This document shows positions 17,637 through 26,860 of a DNA stretch of 64,000 bases, one piece after another; the first letter of the stretch is position 1, and each line of letters opens with the position of its first letter. The DNA lies in assembly GCA_942490535.1 (NCBI GenBank), contig CALNXQ010000001.1, forward strand, positions 1-64,000, given 5' to 3'. A program made the translations under genes and the position numbers. The notes beneath the pieces are model-generated. The model did no database searches. It saw only the letters and a program-made list of their open reading frames with translations, and had not been told where the DNA came from. This DNA is from JAEINY01 sp942490535. GTDB lineage: Bacteria > Bacteroidota > Bacteroidia > Bacteroidales > Marinilabiliaceae.

Positions 17637-20600
17637 TTAGTTGGGTTTGGCCAGTAGCTTAATCATATAGGCTTTGGGGGTTTCATGGTAATGTCTTTTA
17701 AAACACCGGGAAAAATACGAGTGGGTAGTAAACCCAACCACATGGGCCACTTCATCTATGTTATACTGTCCCGTTTTCAGTAATTCAATGGCTTTTTCCA
17801 GGCGGTAAATGCGAATGTATTCAGTGGTGGAATAGTTGGTCAGGCTTTTCAGTTTGCGGTGCAGTTGGCTACGGCTTAAACCGATGAGCTCAGTGAGGCG
17901 TTCCACATCAAAATCCTCATCACCTAAATGGGTTTCAATGGCCTCATTCAGTTTATTCAGAAAATAGCCTTCCCTGCTCTCCGCAGGCAAAGTATAGGAT
18001 AATTGGTGATTCGTTGTGAAATACGCTTTTAGTTTCTCCCGCTGCTCAAGCAGGTTGTCTATCCGGGCAATTAACAGGTGGTCATCAAATGGTTTGGAGA
18101 GGTAAGCATCCGCCCCCTGATGCATCCCGCTGATTTTATTTTCGGTCGACGAAAGGGCGGTGAGCAGGATAAGCGGAATGTGCGAAATGGCCAGGTCGCC
18201 TTTCACCCGGGCGCACAATTCAAAACCATCCATTTCGGGCATCATTACATCCGATACAATCAGATCCACCGCTATTGTACTTAGTATTTCCAGCGCAGCC
18301 TTCCCATTTTCCGCCGTGCGGATGGTATACAAAGGTGCCAGGATGGACGTGATGTAGCTTCTCAGGTCCGCATGATCCTCAACAATCAGAATCAGCTTGT
18401 CTGACCGATCAGTTGGCCTGCATGACGGTCCGGAAAAGGCCGCTTGTGCCGGGGAGTGAGCCATTTGTGGATAGCCCGCTTCAGGAGACAGAGGTTCACC
18501 AGTTTGCACTTCGGGTAGCTCCACCACCACACAACTGCCTTTTCCCACGGTGCTGGCCAGGTGAATCACGCCACGATGCAGCAGGGTGAAGTCACGGCAC
18601 AACGACAAACCAATGCCGGAGCTGTTTACCGGCTGATTAGAGCCTTGTTGGTACCGTTCAAATACCTTGGGCAACTCGTCCCCTGCGATCCCCTGGCCTT
18701 CATCCTGCACACAAATGGAGATGAAACGATCCGTCGCCAGCTGGCCCAGGGTAATCTCGTTTTCATAGTTCGCAGGGTAATCATAAGGACCAACGGTCAA
18801 GCTGAGTGTGATGTGTTTGCCCGATGAGTTGTATTTAAAGGCGTTGGACAACAGGTTGAAAAGAATGTAATCCACCTTTTCGGGATCGAAAACCACATCC
18901 ATTGAGTTGTGCGGGTAAGTCTGAGTAAAGGTGATGGAGCGGGCTGTGGCGTCATAGGCAAAATGCCGGGCCCGCTCTTGCACAAAATGCACCAGATTCG
19001 TCTTGGACAGATGCAAGGTTTCATGCGCTTGATCCATCTTTCTGAAATCGATGATCTGGTTGATCAGCATCAGCAAGCGGGAGGCGTTGCGCTGAATGAT
19101 GTCCACCATTTTGTGTTGATTGTCGGTCAGGTTACCGGCCTGGGTCAGTGTTTTCACCGGCCCTGAAATGAGGGACAATGGGGTTTTGAACTCGTGCGAC
19201 ACATTGGTGAAAAAGTTCAGTTTCAGTTCGTGTAATTCCTCTTCCTGTTTGAGTTGAATCTGTTGCCGGAAGATGTTGTTTTGCAAGCGTGAGCGGGTCT
19301 TGAACAAGCGTAGTCCCGAATAAATCAGAAGCCCTATTGCTCCGAGGTACAGACCAAAGGCCAGCGGCGTCGCATAAAAGGGTTTGGCAATGATCAGGCG
19401 TACCCGGGCCGGCTCCAGACACCACACATCATCGTTATTGCAGCTTTTTACTTCGAAGAGGTAGGTGCCCCATTTTAAATTGATAAACTGTGCCGATGCA
19501 TCCATGGGTGCTTCGATCCATTGGTTGTAATGATTCACCAGCCGGTATTGAAAGCGGTTTTTGCCGGGTAACAAATAATTATCCGATACAAAATCAAAGC
19601 GCAGGGTATTTTCTCCGGGTTCAAGATGGATATCCTGGAGGTGTGAATCATTATTGCTGGCGAACGGTTGTAAAACCCTGTCGTTGTTCACCGAAAGGCG
19701 ATGAATGGTGACCTGTGGCGGACGGGTGTTCATCTTAAGCTGATCGGGCGCAACGGTAGTAAAGCCGTTGGTGCCTCCAAAATAGAGCAGGTTGTCACAG
19801 TCGCGAAAGATGGCCTGCGGATTAAACCATTGTCCCTGAATGCCGTCTGCAGTGGCATAGCGTTTGGAGCTTTGAAATTCGGGCTTATAAACAATTAAAC
19901 CGTCGTTACAGGTGATCCAGATATGTCCGTTATGGTCTTCCTGAATGCCATAAACCGATTTGTTGGTCAGTAAGCCGTTGGCATCGAAGGATGAAAAAGA
20001 ACGGGTGTGTTGATTGTAAATGAGCACGCCATCCGTTTTGGTGCCGGCCCACAGTTCGTCCGAATCAATTTCAGTCAGGCAATATATGTAACTGTTTATA
20101 AAGGGCTCGGTCACCGCTTTAGCGGCTGGGCGGTCCAGCGCAATGCATTGCAAACCGCTTACGGTGCCGATCCATAATTGGTCATGGGCATCTGCCAGCA
20201 GCGATTTAATGAATGGGTTATGAATGGGGGCCCGATGCGGGAAGAGCGATGCCTGGAATGAGATGTAACGGGTGTGGTGATGGTAAAAATTGAGGCCACC
20301 GCCATGGGTTCCAATCCACACCCCGCTATCCACCGGAAACAGGGAATATACCGAATTGGAAGAGAGGTGTCGGCCATCCTCCTTGCCTTGGGTGAACTGT
20401 TGATAACTTTGCTGGCCGGCGGCTTTATACCAAAGGCCGTTGGCCTGGGTACCCACCCAATGACCACCCTGATGATCCATGCATTGATGCTTGATGCTGT
20501 AGTCGGTCTTTTCTGTGGCCAGCTTCACCCTGGAAAAGGTGCCGTTCTTTTTGTCAAACCAGTTGAGGCCACCCCGCTCCGTGCCTACCAGGAGTTCTCC

Positions 20601-21707
20601 GCTGGCGGCCTGCACAAAGGAGCTGACCATGTTGTTGCTGAGGGAGGTGGGGGCGTTGGAATGGCTATGGTTTACAAACTGGTTAATGGCCGGATGGTAA
20701 TAGCTGACACCGCCTGCCCAGGTACCCAGCCATACGCCGTTTTGGCGATCTTCAAACAGCGCAAAGATGGACGAATGGGGAATACCAGTTTTATTTTCGC
20801 TGGTAAACCAGTGTAGCGCACCCTGGCTGGTTTCAATAAACAGCCCCTGGTACGTTGAAATCCACAGGTTACCCGCATGATCTCTGAGTACCTGGCGAAT
20901 CTGCCAATTGTTTAAGTAGTGCCCAATCTTCGAATTGAAATCATATACTTTTTCAAGTTGACCGGTAGGAGTGTACTGTTTTAAGCCATCTGTCTGGCTA
21001 CCTACCCAAAGCCGATCTTTTTCTGCATACAGAGTAGTGACCGCCTGGCCGCTCCCGGACACTATTAACCGGCACATCAGGGAGTCCGGATCCACCAGGT
21101 AGATACTGCCGGGGTGCGTAGCCATCCAGATCCTGCCCTGCTCATCGCAATACACCAGAACAGGGGATTCGCCAAGGGGCGATTGGAGTCGCGTTAGCTT
21201 TTGTGTCTTGGGATCCAGCACACCACAGCCCTTATTGTCTATCAGCCATAGATGGCCATTCAGGTCACTGTCCAGACAATGGATGTCCGGTGATTGCACG
21301 GCCCCCTGTTCATCAGTGTAAGTTTGTGGCAAAAAATGCTGTGTAGCGCAATCCAGGATAGATAAATTTTGGTTGGTTCCCACCCAAAGTACTCCGTCCC
21401 CGTCTGTGCTCAAGGCCTTAATGATACCGTGTCGTAAAGACGCATGGGTTGTACTTACATTGGTAAAAGGGGTCCTGTTTTGCGGGGTGTATTTCAGAAG
21501 GCCATGATTGGTGCCGATCCAGATAAAATCATGCGCATCCTGTGCAATGGCATTGACCGATTCGGAGGTTAAGCCATCCGGTGGTGACATCCGGTTAAAG
21601 AAAAACTCCGTTTCAGAGGCTTCCGTCCATCCAATAAAAAGGTGCAGAAAGAGCAATGTGATGACAAGTCTCATTAATTCCATTTTCAGCAAAATTAAAA
21701 GATGCAT
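17637..21707 (-). CDS. Hybrid two-component system regulator (HTCS)
   Basis: A 1356-residue one-protein sensor, kinase and activator. After a signal peptide come about 14 Reg_prop beta-propeller repeats (NAIAQDAHDFIWIGTNHGLL and similar) forming the periplasmic ligand sensor, then a Y_Y_Y domain (about 690-770). A membrane helix lies at about 779-800. HisKA follows with phospho-acceptor His838 in NVSHEFKTPLSL, then HATPase_c (DEGQGIAGDE, SSGIGLSLCRDF), a receiver domain with Asp1153 in DLIVSDVMMPEMDG, and a C-terminal AraC helix-turn-helix (VERLTELIGLSRSQLHRKL, VGFTTHSYFSRCFKRH). Methionines at residues 9 and 12 are alternative starts that give a better signal peptide. It is divergent from the GH88 operon, with three direct repeats in the shared upstream region. 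Confidence 0.96.
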   Translation of the reverse strand: MHLLILLKMELMRLVITLLFLHLFIGWTEASETEFFFNRMSPPDGLTSESVNAIAQDAHDFIWIGTNHGLLKYTPQNRTPFTNVSTTHASLRHGIIKALSTDGDGVLWVGTNQNLSILDCATQHFLPQTYTDEQGAVQSPDIHCLDSDLNGHLWLIDNKGCGVLDPKTQKLTRLQSPLGESPVLVYCDEQGRIWMATHPGSIYLVDPDSLMCRLIVSGSGQAVTTLYAEKDRLWVGSQTDGLKQYTPTGQLEKVYDFNSKIGHYLNNWQIRQVLRDHAGNLWISTYQGLFIETSQGALHWFTSENKTGIPHSSIFALFEDRQNGVWLGTWAGGVSYYHPAINQFVNHSHSNAPTSLSNNMVSSFVQAASGELLVGTERGGLNWFDKKNGTFSRVKLATEKTDYSIKHQCMDHQGGHWVGTQANGLWYKAAGQQSYQQFTQGKEDGRHLSSNSVYSLFPVDSGVWIGTHGGGLNFYHHHTRYISFQASLFPHRAPIHNPFIKSLLADAHDQLWIGTVSGLQCIALDRPAAKAVTEPFINSYIYCLTEIDSDELWAGTKTDGVLIYNQHTRSFSSFDANGLLTNKSVYGIQEDHNGHIWITCNDGLIVYKPEFQSSKRYATADGIQGQWFNPQAIFRDCDNLLYFGGTNGFTTVAPDQLKMNTRPPQVTIHRLSVNNDRVLQPFASNNDSHLQDIHLEPGENTLRFDFVSDNYLLPGKNRFQYRLVNHYNQWIEAPMDASAQFINLKWGTYLFEVKSCNNDDVWCLEPARVRLIIAKPFYATPLAFGLYLGAIGLLIYSGLRLFKTRSRLQNNIFRQQIQLKQEEELHELKLNFFTNVSHEFKTPLSLISGPVKTLTQAGNLTDNQHKMVDIIQRNASRLLMLINQIIDFRKMDQAHETLHLSKTNLVHFVQERARHFAYDATARSITFTQTYPHNSMDVVFDPEKVDYILFNLLSNAFKYNSSGKHITLSLTVGPYDYPANYENEITLGQLATDRFISICVQDEGQGIAGDELPKVFERYQQGSNQPVNSSGIGLSLCRDFTLLHRGVIHLASTVGKGSCVVVELPEVQTGEPLSPEAGYPQMAHSPAQAAFSGPSCRPTDRSDKLILIVEDHADLRSYITSILAPLYTIRTAENGKAALEILSTIAVDLIVSDVMMPEMDGFELCARVKGDLAISHIPLILLTALSSTENKISGMHQGADAYLSKPFDDHLLIARIDNLLEQREKLKAYFTTNHQLSYTLPAESREGYFLNKLNEAIETHLGDEDFDVERLTELIGLSRSQLHRKLKSLTNYSTTEYIRIYRLEKAIELLKTGQYNIDEVAHVVGFTTHSYFSRCFKRHYHETPKAYMIKLLAKPN

Positions 21708-21739
21708 TGGTTTTTAACTGATACATATGTTGTGCACAT

Positions 21740-21791
21740 GCAATATTTGTGAAAAGAAGCAACATTTCTGAAAGAAAATGCAATACATGTG
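21740..21791. promoter_or_regulatory. Three 12-base direct repeats, candidate HTCS operator
   Basis: GCAATATTTGTG (21740), GCAACATTTCTG (21759) and GCAATACATGTG (21780) fit one consensus, GCAAYAYWTNTG, at spacings of 19 and 21 bases, about two DNA turns. They lie in the 173-base divergent gap between the HTCS and GH88 genes. AraC-type domains usually bind direct repeats at this spacing. A TGTGCACA palindrome (21731-21738) precedes them. Confidence 0.55.
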
Positions 21792-21880
21792 TTAATTGTT
21801 TAGGTGGTTTTTAAATACTTTCAGGCACCAGATGGTTTGGGAATTATTAGTGTCTAAAAAATAAAAGCGAAAGGATAATT

Positions 21881-23071
21881 ATGTGTAAGTTAATAGTAAG
21901 TGTCATTTTTGTATCGATCTTGATGGGATGTGGTACGAAGCAGTCCAATGAGGATTTTGTGCAGGAGAATATCAAGTTTGCTTCCGCTCAGATCGGGCTC
22001 CAGCTGGATACCATTCTGAAATCGGGGAACGTACTCAATGCACGGACCATCAATGAAGATGGAACCACGCGTTACATTGGTACCCAGGATTGGACCAGTG
22101 GTTTTTTTCCGGGTACCATGTGGTACATGTATGAACTCACCGGCGATGAAAAATGGAAGGCATATGGTATTCAGGTCACCGAATCGCTGGAAGAGGTACA
22201 ACACCTGAAATGGCACCATGATGTGGGATTTATGATCGGGTGCAGTTATGGCAATGCCTATCGCTTAACCGGCCATGAAGCGTACGCCAAAGTAATGGTG
22301 CAGGCGGCTAAATCCTTAAGTACACGTTTCAGGCCCGGAGCGGGTATTACCCAGTCGTGGAATACCACCCATGGCTGGATGTCGCAGCGGGGTTGGGAAT
22401 GTCCGGTAATTATTGACAACATGATGAACCTGGAGTTGTTCTTTGAAGCGACGCGCTTGAGTGGAGATTCCACATTTTATAACATTGCAGTGGAGCATGC
22501 CAATACCACCTTGAAGCATCATTTCCGGAAGGATTTTAGCTCCTGGCATGTGATCGATTACGATACCATTACCGGGGCGGTACGTCAAAAGAATACGGCA
22601 CAGGGCTATTCCGATGATTCGGCCTGGGCGCGCGGTCAGGCCTGGGGCTTGTACGGTTATACCGTGTGTTACCGTGAAACAAAGAATCCGGCATATTTGG
22701 AAGCGGCTGATAAAATAGCCAATTTCATTTTTACACATCCCAATTTACCGGAAGATTTAGTTCCTTACTGGGATTACAATGCGCCGGCTATTCCCAATGA
22801 ATTGCGGGATGCGTCTGCCGCCGCAATCACCGCTTCAGCACTTTATGAGTTAAGTGGCTATTCCAGTCAGAAAGAGGTTTATCTGGAAAAAGCCAATCAT
22901 ATATTGGAGTCGCTGGCTTCACCTCTTTACCGGGCCGGTTTGGGTGAGAATAACTTCTTTGTATTGAAACACTCTGTGGGAAGTATTCCGCATGGGGCTG
23001 AAATTGATGTGCCGCTGAATTATGCGGATTATTACTTTTTGGAAGCATTGAAAAGGAAAAAAGCTTTATAA
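21881..23071 (+). CDS. GH88 unsaturated glucuronyl hydrolase (lipoprotein)
   Basis: A 396-residue lipoprotein (lipobox LMGC, Cys17) of family GH88. It hydrates the enol ether of 4,5-unsaturated uronic acids left by polysaccharide lyases and so releases them from oligosaccharides. The two conserved acids are visible: Asp114 in HHDVGF and Asp179 in IIDNMMNL (by analogy with the Bacillus enzyme). WTSGFFPGTMWY, SDDSAWARGQAWGLYGY and HSVGSIPHGAEIDVPLNYAD are family signatures of the alpha6/alpha6 barrel. It is the first gene of a block with kdgF and a large GH2, behind the candidate HTCS operator. Confidence 0.94.
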   Translation: MCKLIVSVIFVSILMGCGTKQSNEDFVQENIKFASAQIGLQLDTILKSGNVLNARTINEDGTTRYIGTQDWTSGFFPGTMWYMYELTGDEKWKAYGIQVTESLEEVQHLKWHHDVGFMIGCSYGNAYRLTGHEAYAKVMVQAAKSLSTRFRPGAGITQSWNTTHGWMSQRGWECPVIIDNMMNLELFFEATRLSGDSTFYNIAVEHANTTLKHHFRKDFSSWHVIDYDTITGAVRQKNTAQGYSDDSAWARGQAWGLYGYTVCYRETKNPAYLEAADKIANFIFTHPNLPEDLVPYWDYNAPAIPNELRDASAAAITASALYELSGYSSQKEVYLEKANHILESLASPLYRAGLGENNFFVLKHSVGSIPHGAEIDVPLNYADYYFLEALKRKKAL

Positions 23072-23108
23072 ATTAATTTCAGGAAACGGAGTTTAATAAT
23101 TAATAGCG

Positions 23109-23462
23109 ATGAAATTCATAGGAAAATATGAGGATATGCCTTCTGAAAAAGTAGCTGAAGGCATTGAACGACGCCTGATTCACACCGACAATCTGATGAT
23201 GGTTAACGTGGTATTTACGGATGGCCCCACTCCTGAGCCCGATCCCTTTCATTCACATCCGCATGAGCAGATAGCCTTTCTGGCCGAAGGGGAAGTGTTT
23301 CTTTTTGTAGGTGATGACGAAAAGGTGCACCTTAAGGCTGGTGATCATTTTGCAATTCCATCGGGAGTGCCGCATACGATACAGCGTTTAACCGATTTTG
23401 TGCGCATCATTGATTGTTTCACTCCTTTACGACACGATTTTTTATCGGATAATAAAAAATAA
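23109..23462 (+). CDS. kdgF: KdgF-like cupin, uronate-linearising enzyme
   Basis: A 117-residue single-domain cupin without a signal peptide, so probably cytoplasmic. Metal-ligand motifs are FHSHPHEQ (about 40-47) and SGVPHTIQ (about 89-96). KdgF converts 4,5-unsaturated uronate monosaccharides to 5-keto-4-deoxyuronate. This is the step after GH88, whose gene ends 37 bases upstream. Its stop overlaps the start of the GH2 gene by one base (TAATG), which suggests translational coupling. Confidence 0.88.
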   Translation: MKFIGKYEDMPSEKVAEGIERRLIHTDNLMMVNVVFTDGPTPEPDPFHSHPHEQIAFLAEGEVFLFVGDDEKVHLKAGDHFAIPSGVPHTIQRLTDFVRIIDCFTPLRHDFLSDNKK

Positions 23463-26400
23463 TGAATATGATTTTAGCTTTTAAAAAAAATCTAAGAATG
23501 GTGGGGATAAGCGGAAGGACCGTTTTTTTAGGCCTTTTTCTGTGCGCCTCACTGCTTTCGGCTCAGTCGCCTCATGACTGGGAAAATCCAGCCGTCATTG
23601 GCATCAATAAAGAGCAGCCTCACGCTGTCCTTTATCCCTTTGATACCTTTGAGCAAGCGGTCGATGGGCAGGCTGAAAAATCGCAATGGATTCAAATGCT
23701 TAACGGCAACTGGAAATTCAATTGGGTGAAACAGCCCGATGAGCGGCCGGTCGACTTTTATCAGACTACCTTCGACGATTCCGGCTGGAAGACCATTCCG
23801 GTGCCTTCGAACTGGCAAATGCACGGTTATGGAAAGGCCATTTATACCAATATCAAATATCCCTTTAAGAACAATCCGCCCTTTGTGATGACGGAACCCG
23901 ATAGTGCGTATACGTCCTTTGAGATGCGTAACCCGGTGGGTTCCTACCGGCACCGGTTTGTGGTGGATGAAAATTGGGATGGCCGTGAGCTGTTTATTCA
24001 CTTTAATGGGGTGAAAAGTGCTTTTTACATCTGGATTAACGGTCAAAAAGTAGGGTATTCTCAGGGAAGTATGACGTCGGCGGAATTTAATGTGACCGAT
24101 TATGTGAAGCCGGGAGAGAACCTGCTGGCGGTGGAAGTATACCGTTGGAGTGACGGGTCCTACCTGGAAGATCAGGACTTTTTCCGTTTCAGTGGCATTT
24201 TCAGGGATGTATACCTGATGGCCACGCCCAAACTGCACATACGTGATTTTTTTGCCCACAGCCGGTTTGATGCCGGTTATAACGATGCGGAAGTAAACGT
24301 GACGGCTTATATTCGCAATTATGCCGATTCTGCTTATTACCGCACACATCTGGAGCTGGACCTGGTGGATGCCAGCGGTAATTATTACAAACAATCGCCG
24401 TTGACCCGGCATCTCACGGTGATGATTAATCCGGGCAATGAAAGTGTGGTGCATCTGACCCAAAAAGTGGTGAAACCCCGTCAGTGGAGTGCTGAGAACC
24501 CTTATCTGTACAAAGCAATTTTGACGTTGAAAGATGATCAGGGGAAGGTGATTGAGCGGGTGTCCACCGATTTTGGGTTCCGCGAGGTAAAGGTAACAGA
24601 CGGGGAGTTGTTGGTGAATGGTCAGCCAATTTACATTAAAGGGGTGAACCGGCACGAGCATGACCCGGTCACCGGCCGTGCCATATCTCGCGAACGGATG
24701 TTGCAGGATGTGCTGATCATGAAGCAAAATAACATCAACACCGTTCGGATGGCTCATTATCCCAACGATCCGTACTTTTATACTTTGTGCAATAAGTATG
24801 GTTTGTACGTGATTGATGAGGCTAATATTGAGTCGCATGAAATCGGCTACGAACCTTCTAAAACATTGGCCAATAAACTGGAGTGGCGGGAAGCGCACGT
24901 CGACCGTATCCGCCGCATGGTGGAACGGGACAAAAATCACCCTTCGGTCATCATTTGGTCGCTGGGTAACGAAGCTGGCGATGGCACCAGTTTTGAAGTC
25001 GCCCGTGATTACATTCGTCAGCGCGACCCGGGAAGAGTCGTGCAGTATGAGCGTGCCGGAACCCGGAGTTATACGGACATTATTTGTCCGCAGTACTCCC
25101 ATCCCAAGGAATTAGTGAATTATGCCACCGGGCAAAAAGGATTGGTTTATCCCGGTGCCTGGGATTGGGGTACGTTTCACTATGAAGCAACTCACCACCG
25201 GACGCAACCCTGGATTTTTTCTGAATATGCACATTGCATGGGGAATAGTCTGGGGAACTTTCAGGATTACTGGGATGTGATTGAAGGGCATAAATACCTG
25301 CAGGGGGGATGCATCTGGGATTTTGTGGATCAGGGTCTCGAAGCCAGAGACGCTAATGGAAACGTCTATTTCAAGTATGGGGGTGATTTTAAGGATTATC
25401 CCAATGATGCTAATTTCTGTTGCAATGGGATTGTACGTCCTGATCGGACACCAAACCCGGCTTTGTATGAAGTGAAGAAGGTATATCAGTATCAGAAAAT
25501 AGAGCCGGTGAACATGTTGAAAGGTGAAGTTGATTTGTTCAACAAAAACTTTTTTATCGGAACAGCCCATTTGTTATTTTCCTGGGAATTAACAGAGAAT
25601 GGAAAAATTGTTCAAAAAGGCACTTTACCAAATGTAGATGTAGCACCACGCCAGAAAAGGCGGATAACCATTCCATTTGAAAAGCCGCAGTTGAAAGCCG
25701 GTGCCGAGTATTACCTGAAAGTCACGGCTTCGTTGCGGGAAGATGGTTTATGGGCGAAAATGGGCCATGTGACCGCATGGGATCAATATGCAGTGCCATT
25801 TGAAGTGCCGTCGGTGGTTGTGAAAAGCGGTGATGGCTCGCCGGCAGTACAGGTCGCTGAAAGTGAAACAGCCATCCGGGTGTTTAATAAAAATTTCTCG
25901 GTGGAAGTTGATCCCCGAAGCGGTAACGTGGTGTCCTATAAAAGAGTTAAAACAGAGTTGCTGACTGCGCCCATGAAGGTGAATTTCTGGCGGGTGCCAA
26001 CCGACAATGACCGGGGTAACAACATGCCGAAACGATTGGGCGTTTGGAAGAATCCGTCCATGGAAGTACAGGCAGTGCAGGTTGATCAGGTCAATGCGGC
26101 CCGGGTTATCATTACGGTTACAAGTAAACTGGGTGTTGGCAGCAAGAGCCAGGTGATGAATACGTATACCATTTCAGGAGACGGAACTTTAGAGGTACAT
26201 ACATCGGTCGCCTTGGAAGGCGAAAATATTCCCGAAATGCCCCGCTTTGGTATGCAGATGGCCATCGACAAGAGCTATGAAAATGTGAAATTCTTCGGTC
26301 GTGGGCCATGGGAAACCTACTGGGACCGTAAGACATGTGGGGAAGTGGCCATTCATACGGGTAAAATCGACGATTTCATTCACGATTACGTGCGTCCACA

Positions 26401-26695
26401 GGAAAATGGTAATCATGCCGATGTGCGTTGGGTAACTTTCACCAACGGGAAGAAGAAAGGGATTGCCATTGATGCGAAGGAGTTGATTCATTTCTCGGCC
26501 TGGCCTTATTCCATGGAAACATTGGAGGCAGCCACGCATCCGGTATTTTTAAAGCGTGAGAATCAGATCACCTTGAATGTGGATTATAAGCAAATGGGTG
26601 TGGGTGGCGACGACAGCTGGGGTGCCAAAACCCATGAGAAATATTGGCTGGCTGAAAAACAGTATGCATTTGGATTTGTAATCCGGTTCCAATAG
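23462..26695 (+). CDS. Glycoside hydrolase family 2, LacZ-type beta-galactosidase, 1077 aa
   Basis: Five-domain LacZ-like GH2 enzyme with a signal peptide (hydrophobic VFLGLFLCASLLSAQ, about 20-34). Seen: jelly roll (VPSNWQMHGYGKAIYTNIKY), Ig-like domains, TIM barrel with acid/base Glu504 (WSLGNEAGDG) and nucleophile Glu588 (SEYAHCMGNSLG), and a C-terminal Bgal_small_N domain (RVPTDNDRGNN ... GRGPWETYWDR). The length matches LacZ (about 1020-1080). The HEHDPVTGR and ADVRW features favour beta-galactosidase. It overlaps kdgF by one base and is followed by a terminator, closing the GH88-kdgF-GH2 operon. Confidence 0.95.
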   Translation: MNMILAFKKNLRMVGISGRTVFLGLFLCASLLSAQSPHDWENPAVIGINKEQPHAVLYPFDTFEQAVDGQAEKSQWIQMLNGNWKFNWVKQPDERPVDFYQTTFDDSGWKTIPVPSNWQMHGYGKAIYTNIKYPFKNNPPFVMTEPDSAYTSFEMRNPVGSYRHRFVVDENWDGRELFIHFNGVKSAFYIWINGQKVGYSQGSMTSAEFNVTDYVKPGENLLAVEVYRWSDGSYLEDQDFFRFSGIFRDVYLMATPKLHIRDFFAHSRFDAGYNDAEVNVTAYIRNYADSAYYRTHLELDLVDASGNYYKQSPLTRHLTVMINPGNESVVHLTQKVVKPRQWSAENPYLYKAILTLKDDQGKVIERVSTDFGFREVKVTDGELLVNGQPIYIKGVNRHEHDPVTGRAISRERMLQDVLIMKQNNINTVRMAHYPNDPYFYTLCNKYGLYVIDEANIESHEIGYEPSKTLANKLEWREAHVDRIRRMVERDKNHPSVIIWSLGNEAGDGTSFEVARDYIRQRDPGRVVQYERAGTRSYTDIICPQYSHPKELVNYATGQKGLVYPGAWDWGTFHYEATHHRTQPWIFSEYAHCMGNSLGNFQDYWDVIEGHKYLQGGCIWDFVDQGLEARDANGNVYFKYGGDFKDYPNDANFCCNGIVRPDRTPNPALYEVKKVYQYQKIEPVNMLKGEVDLFNKNFFIGTAHLLFSWELTENGKIVQKGTLPNVDVAPRQKRRITIPFEKPQLKAGAEYYLKVTASLREDGLWAKMGHVTAWDQYAVPFEVPSVVVKSGDGSPAVQVAESETAIRVFNKNFSVEVDPRSGNVVSYKRVKTELLTAPMKVNFWRVPTDNDRGNNMPKRLGVWKNPSMEVQAVQVDQVNAARVIITVTSKLGVGSKSQVMNTYTISGDGTLEVHTSVALEGENIPEMPRFGMQMAIDKSYENVKFFGRGPWETYWDRKTCGEVAIHTGKIDDFIHDYVRPQENGNHADVRWVTFTNGKKKGIAIDAKELIHFSAWPYSMETLEAATHPVFLKRENQITLNVDYKQMGVGGDDSWGAKTHEKYWLAEKQYAFGFVIRFQ

Positions 26696-26723
26696 GATGT
26701 AAGCCCACTAAAAATTTGACTGC

Positions 26724-26773
26724 AAAGGCACACATTCAAACCGATTTCATGGTTCGGAATTGTGTGCCTTTTG
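26724..26773 (+). terminator. Terminator of the GH88-kdgF-GH2 operon
   Basis: Arms AAAGGCACACA (26724-26734) and TGTGTGCCTTT (26761-26771) pair over 11 bp, with a second small stem (AACC/GGTT) in the loop. The sequence after it is TGTTTCTGTTT. Confidence 0.75.
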
Positions 26774-26860
26774 TTTCTGTTTAAGGAAGGTATTTCACAA
26801 AGGTGTTTGGATGAACTCAATCCATAAGAATAATTGAATTAGGAATGAAAAAGTAATGCT

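Noticed and set aside
20274..20816. 180-codon plus-strand frame inside the HTCS gene
   Set aside because: Antisense to the propeller repeats; repeats in the sense gene explain the long open frame.
23549..25102. 517-codon minus-strand open frame opposite the large GH2 gene
   Set aside because: It is the antisense shadow of a clear LacZ-type gene with catalytic residues; its protein has no domain, signal peptide or composition of a real protein.
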